A DNA stretch of 59,677 bases from Magnetococcales bacterium DC0425bin3 (lineage in GTDB: Bacteria > Pseudomonadota > Magnetococcia > Magnetococcales > DC0425bin3): NCBI GenBank assembly GCA_002753665.1, contig PEAP01000008.1:1-59677 (forward strand), read 5' to 3'. The position numbers and the translations under genes are program-made. How positions within the stretch are numbered: position 1 is the first letter of the stretch; each line of letters starts with the position of its first letter. The notes under the pieces are model-generated. The model was not told the origin of the DNA. It did not search any database and worked only from the letters and a program-made list of their open reading frames with translations. Shown here piece after piece: positions 59,383-59,677 of the stretch.

Positions 59383-59399
59383 AGAAATATTCGTGCCAG
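59383..59399 (-). promoter_or_regulatory. Sigma-54-like promoter upstream of the sigma-54 activator gene
   Basis: On the minus strand CTGGCACGAATATTTCT: the -24 element CTGGCACG is perfect and the -12 element is TTTCT, one base off TTGCT, with the correct 10-base spacing between GG and the -12 dinucleotide. A transcript would start near 59372, about 40 bases before the activator ATG. Confidence 0.55.
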
Positions 59400-59630
59400 C
59401 CTGACGCCACCGCGAACATTCATCCCTCAACCCATTGATTCCATGAACCGAAACATTGTTCCAGGCCAGACTCCCCGTGGGACAACCTGAATCTCATCCG
59501 ACCGCCCTGAAGGCCTTGTTCTACATGAATAGTGGGGCGTCCACCCGGCAACACCCGCCCGAAGCGGGGAGCGGAAGGTTCCTTGGGCTTAGTGAAGAAT
59601 TCTTGGTGGCCGACCGCCCGCTGCCGACCG

Positions 59631-59663
59631 CCGCGGACCGGCGATCCGTTGGCCGGTCCGCGG
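59631..59663. other. Perfect 12-base hairpin at the window end; gap without gene
   Basis: CCGCGGACCGGC (59631-59642), nine-base loop, GCCGGTCCGCGG (59652-59663). The stretch 59400-59677 has no recognised gene; the hairpin may be the terminator or a repeat belonging to a feature beyond the window. Confidence 0.55.
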
Positions 59664-59677
59664 GCGGGGCGATCGGA

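Overview
The window is about 60 kb of GC-rich, densely coding Gram-negative DNA. Outer-membrane and periplasmic proteins (TolC family, OmpA domain, Spy/CpxP), FecR-domain secretion-associated proteins and a giant FG-GAP/RTX surface protein point to a free-living Pseudomonadota with a complex envelope. The mixture resembles Magnetococcia-type genomes, but nothing here proves the lineage. I see no rRNA, tRNA, CRISPR array, insertion sequence or prophage.

Layout. (1) 0.3-3.3 kb: a soluble PAS hybrid histidine kinase, then a HigBA-like toxin-antitoxin pair with a palindromic operator, bracketed by copies of a short direct repeat. (2) 3.4-21.3 kb: a surface and second-messenger block. It holds a 2718-residue protein with a FecR domain and three modules of exactly seven FG-GAP repeats, each followed by an RTX block; a TIGR03032-like protein; a TolC-family channel; a periplasmic ankyrin protein; a PilZ protein; a secreted FecR protein; a membrane protein ending in an OmpA domain; and a CHASE2 class III cyclase. 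(3) 21.4-26.0 kb: a compact molybdenum cofactor operon (moaD, a moaE-mogA fusion, moeA, moaC, moaA, mobB). (4) 26.3-30.2 kb: a Spy/CpxP-like metal-ligand-rich periplasmic protein divergent from an OmpR/EnvZ-type two-component system, then a cyclic-nucleotide-binding protein. (5) 30.2-37 kb: an aspartic protease, glnS and several poorly known cytosolic proteins (coiled coil, DUF349-like, TPR, DUF3301-like). (6) 37.4-49.7 kb: a nucleotidyltransferase and two glycosyltransferases running into an oligopeptide ABC transporter whose binding-protein gene is separated from its permease and ATPase genes by an opposite-strand MscK-like channel gene. (7) 49.7-59.3 kb: a triple-PAS hybrid kinase, a B12-binding radical SAM protein, a second surface-glycan block (glycosyltransferase, cupin, nucleotidyltransferase-kinase fusion, methyltransferase, SnoaL-like) and a receiver-less sigma-54 activator with a sigma-54-like promoter of its own.

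The least explained signal is intergenic. A four-hairpin element occurs twice (26168-26310 and 35492-35606), in the same orientation just past the 3' end of a gene. Its loops and junctions are conserved while the stems differ in sequence but stay paired. A second family of roughly 60-base units (C/T-rich arm plus hairpin) occurs at least eight times in gene gaps, in three cases touching or nearly touching stop codons. These repeats also create false start codons for neighbouring genes, so several gene starts below are deliberately shorter than the longest open frame.
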